A stretch of DNA of 64,000 nt from Spirochaetia bacterium UBA5763 (lineage in GTDB: Bacteria; Spirochaetota; UBA4802; UBA5550): NCBI GenBank assembly GCA_002418835.1, contig DIEX01000006.1, positions 42,233 to 106,232 on the forward strand. Direction: 5' to 3'. The stretch's first letter is position 1, and every line of letters begins with the position of its first letter. A program made the position numbers and the translations under genes. This document shows, piece by piece, positions 19,806 through 28,300 of the stretch. The notes under the pieces are model-generated. The model was not told the origin of the DNA and did no database searches. It saw only the letters and a program-made list of their open reading frames with translations.

Positions 19806-21725
19806 TCAAGACATTACTGTCACTACATATAAAAGATAACGGGCCCTTGTGAAGCCGACATAAAGCAATTCTTCTGAAAGGTAACGGCTTTTATCGGCGA
19901 ACTCTGCCTCACTTTTATGCAGCACCAGTACTACGACATCAGATTCAAGGCCTTTGAATTCATTTATAGTTCTATATGTTATACTGTTTTCTGCATCCGG
20001 CGAAACTGCAGCAGTTATGTCGTAGTTACCGGCTTTTCTGTTTTTTGAAAAGATCGAATTATCTATACTCCTGTTTGAGAGAATTACAATACTATTACGT
20101 TTGACATGGTGTTTCTGAATAAGTTCATCAACCAGAGAGGCTGTGTAGTTTATTGACTCATCTTTGCTGTAAAATTCCTTTTCAACCGGGATAACACCCT
20201 GGATATCGAGGGAACGGGTATTTGCCGCAAGACCTGTTTTCTCTATGGCGAATCTGTGTATATCAGATGTATTGCGGATATTATCCCTTAATCTGAATAT
20301 GTAGTTGTTATGATCAGATCTGGATATGAGCTCTCTTATTGGAAGCTCCTTCTCCCGCCTGAGAATTGTCTGATTATCATCATAAAAAACATAGACTGTT
20401 TTGTTTTTATATTTTTCAAAAACATTCTTAAGAGAATCACACCAGTTCATATGAAAATCCTGGCCTTCATCAACAATCACCGCGTCATATATATATTTAT
20501 CCAGGCATCTGTGCTCATTCTCAAATACCTGAGCAAGGGCAAGTGACATACGCTCATTATAAAAACTATCTTTTCCCGAACCGTCAGGCATCAGGAGGCT
20601 CAATATGTCAATTATATCAATGGGGAGATTGTCCTCATACCATGCCAGAACTGCATCATAACTTTCATCAGGATTCAGATCCGAAAGAGAGAACAGTGCT
20701 CCGTGAACACGGAGCTCGAGATTTTTTCCCCCGCTGTATTTACGTTTTGCTGAAAGAGAATTTCCCGATCCACCTTCGTTAAGAAGATCCGTAATGCATT
20801 TAAAAAAAACCTCTTCACAGCCGGCCCTCTTTATCTCTGCAGTTACGTAAACCCTGATTACAGTATTGGCAAATGAATGAAATGTCATTACATCAATACT
20901 TCTGTATGCTTCGAGTCTTGAAGCTATACTCTCGCAGATATACCTGCTGTTGCATAGATAAAGCACCTTTTTACCTGATGCTGCAAGCCTTACAGCTTTT
21001 TTCATCGCGATCCAGGTTTTACCGGTACCAGCCGCACCATGGAAAGCAACGCGGCTCTTATCCTCAAAGAGATCCAGAAGATACTCCTGCATCAGATCAG
21101 CGGAAGCAAGTTTTCTCTGTCTTTCAACTATAACTTTTCTTACAGAGAAAGGTATATGAAGTTCCCTGTTGAAAAGGGATATAAAATTCCCCCTTTCAAC
21201 GCCTGAAAGTATTTTTACACCGTGAAAATCCTCGCTTATTTTAAAGAGGTTCCCCACCCAGTGGCTGATATTTTCCGAATCACAGAAATCAAGAATATTA
21301 GCGTCAGAGATATCAAGAGTGCTGAAACCGCTGCCGCGATTACAGTCAGAAAAACAGACACCCCATGTATATATGCCCGGTAATGATAGATTGAATTTCT
21401 CTTCGTATACTTTTTTTATAGCCCTTACGGAATCCTGGGCCTGTTTGACAGGATCTTTTATATAATGGAATTTGCCGTCGGAATCAATAGTAGACCAGCG
21501 CTTGCCGTCGAAATCTATTTTCCCCCCTTCAACTTCAAGTGCGATGAACCCTTTAAGTTCATTGAATATGACAAAATCGCACTCTCCATCATTCCGGTCG
21601 CTCCAGGTGACGGAATGAAAGATATGATAAGTGTCATCAAGGGATTTAAATTTTTCAAACAGGCTCTTCTCGGAATCAGGAATACTCCCGATCTGAGCTA
21701 TTGAGGGTGGGTATAACCTGGCCAT
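19806..21725 (-). CDS. NERD-domain superfamily 1 helicase
   Basis: 639 residues. The N-terminal ~110 residues form a NERD nuclease-related domain (NDGECDFVIF ... GFIALEVEGGKID). It is followed by a UvrD/Rep-type helicase core: Walker A HGAAGTGKTWIAMKK (about 230), Walker B VDEGQDF, and motif VI YVGFTRARYLLYVV at the C-terminus. Such proteins process nucleic acid and are often accessory or defence-associated, but substrate cannot be told from sequence. It is monocistronic between mqn genes and a repeat-containing gap. Confidence 0.8.
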   Translation of the reverse strand: MARLYPPSIAQIGSIPDSEKSLFEKFKSLDDTYHIFHSVTWSDRNDGECDFVIFNELKGFIALEVEGGKIDFDGKRWSTIDSDGKFHYIKDPVKQAQDSVRAIKKVYEEKFNLSLPGIYTWGVCFSDCNRGSGFSTLDISDANILDFCDSENISHWVGNLFKISEDFHGVKILSGVERGNFISLFNRELHIPFSVRKVIVERQRKLASADLMQEYLLDLFEDKSRVAFHGAAGTGKTWIAMKKAVRLAASGKKVLYLCNSRYICESIASRLEAYRSIDVMTFHSFANTVIRVYVTAEIKRAGCEEVFFKCITDLLNEGGSGNSLSAKRKYSGGKNLELRVHGALFSLSDLNPDESYDAVLAWYEDNLPIDIIDILSLLMPDGSGKDSFYNERMSLALAQVFENEHRCLDKYIYDAVIVDEGQDFHMNWCDSLKNVFEKYKNKTVYVFYDDNQTILRREKELPIRELISRSDHNNYIFRLRDNIRNTSDIHRFAIEKTGLAANTRSLDIQGVIPVEKEFYSKDESINYTASLVDELIQKHHVKRNSIVILSNRSIDNSIFSKNRKAGNYDITAAVSPDAENSITYRTINEFKGLESDVVVLVLHKSEAEFADKSRYLSEELLYVGFTRARYLLYVVTVMS

Positions 21726-21904
21726 AGAAATATCCGTTCCACAATTAAGGAATTATACCATTTAAGAAATTTTTATATCATGACCGGTTTTGTAAAACTT
21801 ATATATATAATCTATTTTTCGCACAATCGGGCTATAAATACAAGATTTTTTTTATTATTAACACCATACAGAACAAAAAAACACAAAAACACTATTATTG
21901 AAGT

Positions 21905-22145
21905 ATTCACTTCTATATATTTACAATGTTTATTCCTAAAGATAGTTTTTAGTGCAAAGCTATAAATATAATTTTCTGTCATACCGGCTGTAGCGTGCGC
22001 GCCCTGAGCGTAGCGAAGAAGTACCCTTGGGGTAGAATGCCGGTATCTCATAATACCAATCTATGAGATTCCGGTATTTGCACGAACTGAAGATGCAAAA
22101 CCGGAATGACAAAATTTTGAGCTTATAATAATTATATACTATAGT
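21905..22145. repeat. Palindromic MITE-like repeat, copy A
   Basis: A non-coding element with GTCATACCGGC near the left side and CCGGAATGACA near the right side, an internal palindromic core, and the segment ATGAGATTCCGGTA. Its core and left flank (ATGTTTATTCCTAAA ... TTTAGTGCAAAGCTAT) recur in inverted orientation near 61.26-61.45 kb. No ORF of its own, so a non-autonomous element is likely. It fills most of the gap before the acyltransferase gene. Confidence 0.7.
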
Positions 22146-22257
22146 TACTTTTTAGAGCTTTTTAACTTTATAATTCTTTTAGGAATTATTACTGATATAT
22201 TTATATAAATACCCCGGTTATAGAAAAATTGTTGATATCCTGAGGGTGAAATTCTCA

Positions 22258-23511
22258 ATGTACACATTCTTAGAGAGTATAATCAGGCCGATTGATCCGG
22301 CTCTACCCCGCAGGCACCCGGCAGCCATAGATGACAATACAGAAACAAGTCGAAACTACATCTCCTCAGAGAGGTTTAAACCATTGAATAAAATCATATC
22401 ACCACCCCCACAGGGAGTGAGACTCCGCTCACTGGACTCACTGCGTGGTATTGCAGCAATAGGAGTCGCTTTCTTTTTCCATTATAATCATTTCAATTTT
22501 GAGTATTTTACCACGCATCCTGAGGCCCAGCCCTGGTTCAGCTCACTGAGTTGGTTTTACCAGTGCGGATGGAACCTTGTGGATTTCTTCTTTGTACTGT
22601 CAGGCTTCATCTTTATGCATGTATATTACAAAAAAATTTCCGAAAACCGGGTTAGTGAAAGGACCTTCTTTATCCTGAGGCTGAGCAGACTTTATCCGCT
22701 TCACATTGCGACACTTCTCCTGGTGGCAGCAGTACAGTACTTCAGGCTACTTTCAGGAAAAGGGTATTTTGACTGCCAGTATAACGACCTGTATCACTTT
22801 CTACTGAATGTATTGTTTTTACAGGCAGGTTTTTTCAATGACAGCTTTTCATTCAACCACCCGTCATGGTCACTCTCCTGCGAAGTGGCGGCTTACTTCA
22901 TTTTTTTCTACACATTGAAAAAAGCGAAAAAACCTGCCGTGTTATTTATTTTTTATATGTTCACCGGAATATCGATACTACAGATGCGGCTTAACTATCC
23001 GCTATTTAATCCGCAGATAGCAAGGATGCTTATGGCTTTCTTTGCCGGCTGCCTTCTTTTCTATCTTAACGGTTATATTGGCAGATTATCTATTAAGACT
23101 AAACGTATCATACTGGCTTCTGTTATGCTTTACTCTGCCCTTGTGACAGCTCTTGTGATCAAAGGGGACTATGCATCAGTGTTCGGGCACTGGGACAGGG
23201 TTATGCCTCTTATGATATATCCTTTTTTTATACTGCTTCTGCTTAATGTAACTTTAATCGGAAAATTCTTTTCTCTGCGCCCTTTCACCTTTATTGGAGA
23301 TCTTTCATATTCCATATACCTGCTGCACTTTCCCGTACAGCTTCTTATGTTTACATTTCTCCCCATGGCAGGAGTTCACCTTGATTACACAAGGGGATCT
23401 TCACTGATTATTTACGCGGCGCTCACAACATCAGTTGCGGCAGCCTCTCACTACCTCTTCGAAAAACCTGTACAACGGATAATCAGGGAAAAATATATCA
23501 CAGGCGCGTAG
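22258..23511 (+). CDS. Acyltransferase 3 family membrane protein (OafA/YrhL type)
   Basis: About 417 residues with roughly ten membrane segments. The family start motif is present: LRSLDSLRGIAAIGVAFFFHYNHF (only a short part quoted; Arg of SLRG and the catalytic-type His). Later blocks are VDFFFVLSGFIF, LSRLYPLH and FNHPSWSLSCE. Such enzymes O-acetylate cell-surface polysaccharides. ATG at 22258 with GAGGGTG upstream is preferred to an in-frame GTG at 22246. The ~50 residues before the membrane domain are unusual and probably cytoplasmic. Confidence 0.85.
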   Translation: MYTFLESIIRPIDPALPRRHPAAIDDNTETSRNYISSERFKPLNKIISPPPQGVRLRSLDSLRGIAAIGVAFFFHYNHFNFEYFTTHPEAQPWFSSLSWFYQCGWNLVDFFFVLSGFIFMHVYYKKISENRVSERTFFILRLSRLYPLHIATLLLVAAVQYFRLLSGKGYFDCQYNDLYHFLLNVLFLQAGFFNDSFSFNHPSWSLSCEVAAYFIFFYTLKKAKKPAVLFIFYMFTGISILQMRLNYPLFNPQIARMLMAFFAGCLLFYLNGYIGRLSIKTKRIILASVMLYSALVTALVIKGDYASVFGHWDRVMPLMIYPFFILLLLNVTLIGKFFSLRPFTFIGDLSYSIYLLHFPVQLLMFTFLPMAGVHLDYTRGSSLIIYAALTTSVAAASHYLFEKPVQRIIREKYITGA

Positions 23512-23542
23512 AGGCGTAAAATAATACGCGCCTGCAATAAAA

Positions 23543-24808
23543 CTACATAAACCTGTATTCAGCGCCGACTGCCACAACTAAATATTCCTTATTGTATTCT
23601 TTTGTTGTGAGAGATGATATTGCCCTGTCATTTTTATCAGCATACTTATAAGTATCCTGGAATCCGGTAACCCCTATGCCGAGATTGATCTTCAGATCAT
23701 CAACAGGGGTCACCTGACACCCGAAGCCCACAGAGCGGTAATCAGCATGTGCACCGGGGATGCTGGTGTCCAGTGTGCCGGATTTTTTCTGTCCAATCTG
23801 TGTCAGGTTAAAACCTATACTTGCGAGAAAGTACCTGTTGAGAGTGTACTCGAACATCAGCCCCTCTTCGTAAGTATTTCCATAAGACTTATCTGAATCA
23901 ATACCGGAATTGGGGTCATCAAGCCTTTCAAAATTTGCATATTTTTCCAAATAAGCGTCAGCACCGAATTCCAGACGAAATTTTTCTGTGAAATTATATG
24001 ATATTCCGAAACGGAGCGCCTGGGGGAGATCAAGCCTCTTCTTCTCACCGTCAGTAATCATACCTCCGCCGTTTTTACCGCCATTCACTTTTCTTTTGAA
24101 TTCAAGAGGTGTTGCCATTTCATAAGTAAAACTCAAAGTCATCCCATCGACTGGAAATAAATCCATGTTGATTTCACCGGAATATCCGAGAGCTTCGTCA
24201 GTGTAGTCGAATTCATTATTACCCATACCTGTTACAATGTAACCTTCGACCTGCTGCTGAGAATAAACCACACGACCGGCAGCACCGACAGAAACTTTGT
24301 TATTAATTGCATAAGCCCCTCCAACCCGCCAGGCAGCATAATATGACTCACCTTTAAGATACGATTTTCCAGGACCTGAATAGTTCAAACTGAGCAGATC
24401 CAGCGAAGGCAGGCCATCCTTCCACTCCCTTATGGCAGTTGCACCAATTGTCTCAAGCCCTGTAAATGCTGACCAGTTATCCTGTTTATAAAGCACATAA
24501 AGGTTGGGACAGAGCCATACAGGATTGTCAGATTTATAGGTTTTATCACCTACCATCGAATTATTCTCTGTCTTAACTGTTGCCTCCTGAAAGAGGAACT
24601 GGTTGCTGGCGTTAACGTACAGGCCGTCTTTCATCTTTGTGGTGCCGGACATGTTGTAATAGACGGCGTCAGCATTGTCTGTTGCGGCGTTTCTTTCGTA
24701 TGTGCGGAAATATTCTGCGCTCTGGTTGCTGTTGTAGAAGATACCACCGGCAAACAGAGGTGTTACGGACGCGAGTATAATCGCGGTCAGAAAAAACCTT
24801 CGTTTCAT
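23543..24808 (-). CDS. OmpP1/FadL-family outer membrane porin
   Basis: 421 residues with a signal peptide (MKRRFFLTAIILASVTPLFAG). The mature start is GIFYNSNQSAEYFRTYERNAATDNADAVYYN, whose NxSA..R..RNAA..DADAVYYNPAG pattern is that of FadL/TodX channels (hydrophobic substrate uptake). Alternating beta strands follow and the protein ends in an aromatic-terminated strand (AVGAEYRFM), typical for outer-membrane barrels. A fatty-acid role would fit the acyl-CoA dehydrogenase at 28.3 kb and the CoA-transferase at 61.7 kb; that link is inference. Confidence 0.8.
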   Translation of the reverse strand: MKRRFFLTAIILASVTPLFAGGIFYNSNQSAEYFRTYERNAATDNADAVYYNMSGTTKMKDGLYVNASNQFLFQEATVKTENNSMVGDKTYKSDNPVWLCPNLYVLYKQDNWSAFTGLETIGATAIREWKDGLPSLDLLSLNYSGPGKSYLKGESYYAAWRVGGAYAINNKVSVGAAGRVVYSQQQVEGYIVTGMGNNEFDYTDEALGYSGEINMDLFPVDGMTLSFTYEMATPLEFKRKVNGGKNGGGMITDGEKKRLDLPQALRFGISYNFTEKFRLEFGADAYLEKYANFERLDDPNSGIDSDKSYGNTYEEGLMFEYTLNRYFLASIGFNLTQIGQKKSGTLDTSIPGAHADYRSVGFGCQVTPVDDLKINLGIGVTGFQDTYKYADKNDRAISSLTTKEYNKEYLVVAVGAEYRFM

Positions 24809-25090
24809 AATGAGTCTCCCTATTCTTAATGTTTGTTTACCGGCACTCTTCAGATAATAAGTCCTGCCGATCCTATATATTTAATTCTTAAAATTTATTC
24901 TTTTTTGTTTTTGTCAAGCAGGAATACGGTCTTAAATACTCTCAACTGGAGTGCCAGAATTAACCTGAATTTTCTCTGAAGATATTTATTATACTGCAAA
25001 AAAATAATGCCGCACTTTGAAATTGCAGTTATGATTTAGTATTTTATATAAAAGAATTTCCTGTTATAAATAATAAACCGAGGTATAATA

Positions 25091-25789
25091 ATGAAAAAAT
25101 TTACAGCAATCATGGTTGCCTTTCTGTTTCTCGCAGTATCCTGCAAAAAGACAGTTGAATCGGAACAGAAGGCATGGGAGGTCAATCTCCGTATAGCGAA
25201 CCAGCTGGCCTACGAATATCCAAATTTTGACGCGGCCATTAAAGAACAGATAAAAACGGCTGAAGGGGTCTGGGCTGAAACGGCTGCTCTTTCCGATGAA
25301 AAAGCGAAAATCCAGAAAATGGCTGATGCCAATGCCCAACTTAGAGCCCCTTTCATCAGAAGCCTTGATGAAATTAAATCACTCCGGCAGACAATAAGGA
25401 CAAAAAGCACAGACCTCAGAGGAATGAAACTTGAGTATAATGAACTCATGGGAGCAAACCAGGCTATCTCAAACGGTGAAAGAGCGATTTTTGATGCTGA
25501 AATCAAAATTAAATCCCCTGTGAACAGCAAAAGCGACGCTGATGCGCTGACAACTCTTGTTGTATCAGATTTAAAACTGGCCGAATCCAATATTGAAAGA
25601 ATTATCTCAACAGTAAAGAACCGTGAAGCAGAACAGAAAAAAGTAGCTCAAAAAACTGAAGAGGTAAAAAAAGCTGCTGAAGAGAAGAAAACCGTTGAAG
25701 CCCAGCCGATAAAATGCGGCTACTGCGGCACACTTAACCCTGCAGGTTCAACAACATGTAAAAGCTGCGGAGCTGCACTGGGTAAATAA
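25091..25789 (+). CDS. Lipoprotein with coiled coil and C-terminal zinc ribbon
   Basis: 232 residues. The lipobox is LAVSC (signal peptidase II) at about residue 18. A long helical region with coiled-coil character follows (residues 80-200, ending in a K/E-rich stretch), then a C-terminal zinc ribbon CGYCGTLNPAGSTTCKSCGAA. Zinc ribbons of this type are usually cytoplasmic, so their presence on an apparently exported lipoprotein is unexpected. GAGG precedes the ATG. Function unknown. Confidence 0.65.
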   Translation: MKKFTAIMVAFLFLAVSCKKTVESEQKAWEVNLRIANQLAYEYPNFDAAIKEQIKTAEGVWAETAALSDEKAKIQKMADANAQLRAPFIRSLDEIKSLRQTIRTKSTDLRGMKLEYNELMGANQAISNGERAIFDAEIKIKSPVNSKSDADALTTLVVSDLKLAESNIERIISTVKNREAEQKKVAQKTEEVKKAAEEKKTVEAQPIKCGYCGTLNPAGSTTCKSCGAALGK

Positions 25790-25945
25790 AAAGGAAGTAT
25801 CCCTTAATCCGGCATCATGCATTTAATTAAAAGCTCTGATGCCGGATAAAACCGATGGAAATAAATATTCCGCAATATTACTCATTGACATTTTTATTAA
25901 AACTTGCTAAAATCATCTATTATATTTTTATTCAAGAGGTATCTT

Positions 25946-26662
25946 ATGTTTAACAAGTATCTACTCTCCGCAGTCTTCATAATAACTACACTTATAATTA
26001 TAACAGGCAAAGCTGATGCGGCTGATATCAGTGTCGGCGCAACAACATGGTATACAACGTGGGAAACTGAACTGAACATGGAAGATGAAATTGAATATGA
26101 TCCGGACTTTCTTTACGGCCCTGTAATTTCCGCAGCTTTCACCAAGGATCTCAGCTTATCCCTTGTTTTTCTTTACGGTAATTTTAATATGACCTATAAA
26201 GATGCTGACGGTGGCGAAGATAAAGATGAAATAAAAAGATATGATGGAGATTTTGCACTTAATTACAGAATTTCCTCCTGGTTTAAATTGTTTGTAGGGG
26301 TCAAGTACATCAGGTACACCTGGTCAGATGACGGAAAGCATGAGGCACTGGGCCCGGGCGCGGGGATCAGTTCAGTTATACCGGTTGGAGGCAATTTCTT
26401 TCTCCTTGGAAATTTATCAGGATTATATCTTAAGGGAGATGAAAAATCCGGCGATGATTTCGACTACAAACTTAAAGAGTACGGTTATAACGCCAGTGTA
26501 TCACTTGCCTATTACATACCGGAAGCTTCCACCACATTAAGCTTAGGGGGGAGATATCAGTATGTAAAAATAGAGTATGACGGTTCATCTGCTGAACCGA
26601 TGAACAGCAAAAATAAATTCTACGGACTGACTCTCTCTGCCATATACAGTTTTAATATATGA
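25946..26662 (+). CDS. Outer-membrane beta-barrel protein (OmpA-like barrel)
   Basis: About 238 residues with a signal peptide (MFNKYLLSAVFIITTLIIITGKADA), then eight or so amphipathic strands (VGATTWYTTWE, LSLVFLYGNFN, WFKLFVGVKYIRYTW, TLSLGGRYQYVKIEY) and a terminal strand ending in Phe-Asn-Ile. GAGGT lies 6 bases before the ATG at 25946; an in-frame ATG at 25904 lacks a ribosome site. No transport family identified. Confidence 0.62.
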   Translation: MFNKYLLSAVFIITTLIIITGKADAADISVGATTWYTTWETELNMEDEIEYDPDFLYGPVISAAFTKDLSLSLVFLYGNFNMTYKDADGGEDKDEIKRYDGDFALNYRISSWFKLFVGVKYIRYTWSDDGKHEALGPGAGISSVIPVGGNFFLLGNLSGLYLKGDEKSGDDFDYKLKEYGYNASVSLAYYIPEASTTLSLGGRYQYVKIEYDGSSAEPMNSKNKFYGLTLSAIYSFNI

Positions 26663-26707
26663 TAGCATAGAATATCCTTTAATTTATAAACCACTCTGTA
26701 AAAAAAT

Positions 26708-26741
26708 AAAAGCGGTGCCCATGTTAATGGAAACCGCTTTT
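26708..26741 (+). terminator. Rho-independent terminator after the barrel gene
   Basis: Stem AAAAGCGGT / ACCGCTTTT (26708-26716 with 26733-26741), followed by a short T-rich tail. Confidence 0.7.
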
Positions 26742-26770
26742 ATTCGTATAACTGATAACTCTGACGAATA

Positions 26771-26804
26771 AAGAAGGCTGTTTAATTTTCAAAACAGCCT
26801 TCTT
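26771..26804 (-). terminator. Terminator of the FecR-like gene
   Basis: 13-bp stem AAGAAGGCTGTTT / AAACAGCCTTCTT immediately downstream of the minus-strand gene ending at 26827. Confidence 0.75.
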
Positions 26805-26826
26805 TATATATATTCAATTTTATAAC

Positions 26827-27789
26827 TTACATTGTCGGAATATTGGAAGCTCTATCCTTCTTCACCTGTTCTTCTTTTTTCTTCTTCTCTTCGGCCAGTC
26901 GTTTTTCTTCCGCTTGCTGCTGCTTTTTCAGTTCCTCAGCCTTAAGCGCATCTTCTTCGGCACGCTTTTTCGCAAGGGCAGCCTCCTGCGCTTTTTTCGC
27001 AGCGGAATCGTCAGCTTTTACCTCTTTCTTCTTCTCAACCACAGGTTCAGTAACGGTCTCCTGTTTTACGGCTTCATTGATTTCAAGAGCGAGCTCAGGA
27101 ATCTCTTCAACTTTAATATCCTTTACCTCTGACTGGATCTCAATCTTTTCAGCGGGGGTCATTACCATAACAGGGATCTCCATCTTGCCTGCCATTATTT
27201 TTTCAACAGCCTTCTTATCGATGTAGTCTGTCCTGTTCCCTGCCTCAACATCTATACTCTTATCTTCAATAACCTTTCCTTCTTTTACAGGATTGACAGA
27301 GACTGTACCTTTAACAACCGAAAGTTTTGCCCCTTTTTTATCACTCAGTACAGAAAAGCTTGTACCGCGCACAGCTGCGATAGCTGTTGGAGTCTGGACT
27401 TTAAAACCGGTGCCCCTGAGCTTGGTAAGGGTGCATAAAACCTTACCACTGTCCATTTTCATTACTGTGTCGCTTCCCGCTTTATCAGCCATAGAGGTCA
27501 CAACAAGCCTGCTGTTTTCACTGATCCTGATAACACCGGATTTTCCGTAAAGAAGATCAGCAACAGCTTTTTTGCCTGTTGTGATCACATCATTAACAGC
27601 TAAACTTTCACCCTGGTTTGCAGTTTTTTCACCGTTTGCGCCTGTTATTTTGACATCACCAAGTACAAATTGTACTTTAAATATAAACTGCTCTTCAGGC
27701 TCAGCCACGGGAACCTCTTTTTTCCCGCAGGAAACAGAGAGCATCGCGATTGTTAAATATATAATTACTGAAATTTTTAATTTGTTCAT
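26827..27789 (-). CDS. FecR-domain lipoprotein
   Basis: 320 residues. The lipobox LSVSC is near residue 20. A FecR-type beta domain (about 38-190) includes VLGDVKITGANGEK, VNDVITTGKKAVADLL, a DSGKVLCTL strand, and the hallmark VQTPTAIAAVRGTSFSV. The C-terminal ~80 residues are a K/E/A-rich charged coiled coil. Such lipoproteins are common in spirochaetes and likely act structurally or in envelope sensing; there is no FecI sigma factor beside it, so a classic signalling role is unlikely. Confidence 0.8.
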   Translation of the reverse strand: MNKLKISVIIYLTIAMLSVSCGKKEVPVAEPEEQFIFKVQFVLGDVKITGANGEKTANQGESLAVNDVITTGKKAVADLLYGKSGVIRISENSRLVVTSMADKAGSDTVMKMDSGKVLCTLTKLRGTGFKVQTPTAIAAVRGTSFSVLSDKKGAKLSVVKGTVSVNPVKEGKVIEDKSIDVEAGNRTDYIDKKAVEKIMAGKMEIPVMVMTPAEKIEIQSEVKDIKVEEIPELALEINEAVKQETVTEPVVEKKKEVKADDSAAKKAQEAALAKKRAEEDALKAEELKKQQQAEEKRLAEEKKKKEEQVKKDRASNIPTM

Positions 27790-27944
27790 TGCTAACCTCT
27801 TTTTAAATTGAATAGACTGATTACTTTTAAAATACCGAGGATTTCAAGCAATTTTTAGAAAAAGACTAAACACTCTTTATTGACAATAAATTATATTACA
27901 GAAAACTACAAATTGATTAAACTGAATCAATAAAGGGGGATCAC

Positions 27945-28238
27945 ATGAAAACAGCAGAACCCGGCAGTTCCACTGCACTTCTTATACAACTACTCGTACT
28001 GGCAACAGGTATAGCTCTAATTATTGTAAACCGCTACTGGAACAAAGGGCCTGCTGTCACAGCCTCAGGGATATTCTTTATCAATATATTCTGGGTTACA
28101 ATGGTACTGACTTACGATCTGAAGATATGGTCTTTAATGAGAAATTCCGTGGCAGGGGGAATTTTCATGATAGGTGTAGTCCTTGTAAATCTTATAGCTG
28201 TGGCAGTTCTTGCCATAAGGCATACAGTTTTTAAATAA
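27945..28238 (+). CDS. Small three-helix membrane protein
   Basis: 97 residues with three predicted membrane helices (LLIQLLVLATGIALIIV, GIFFINIFWVTMVLTY, AGGIFMIGVVLVNLIAVAVLAI). A GGGGG-rich ribosome site precedes the ATG. No family recognised. Confidence 0.6.
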   Translation: MKTAEPGSSTALLIQLLVLATGIALIIVNRYWNKGPAVTASGIFFINIFWVTMVLTYDLKIWSLMRNSVAGGIFMIGVVLVNLIAVAVLAIRHTVFK

Positions 28239-28252
28239 AGCATTAAAAAAAA

Positions 28253-28273
28253 AGCCGCCCATAAAGGACGGCC
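28253..28273 (-). terminator. Terminator of the acyl-CoA dehydrogenase gene
   Basis: Stem GCCGTCC / GGGCGGC (minus strand, one G-U pair) followed by a run of T. Confidence 0.8.
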
Positions 28274-28300
28274 TTAATTATATAAGATTCAAACTGTTTA

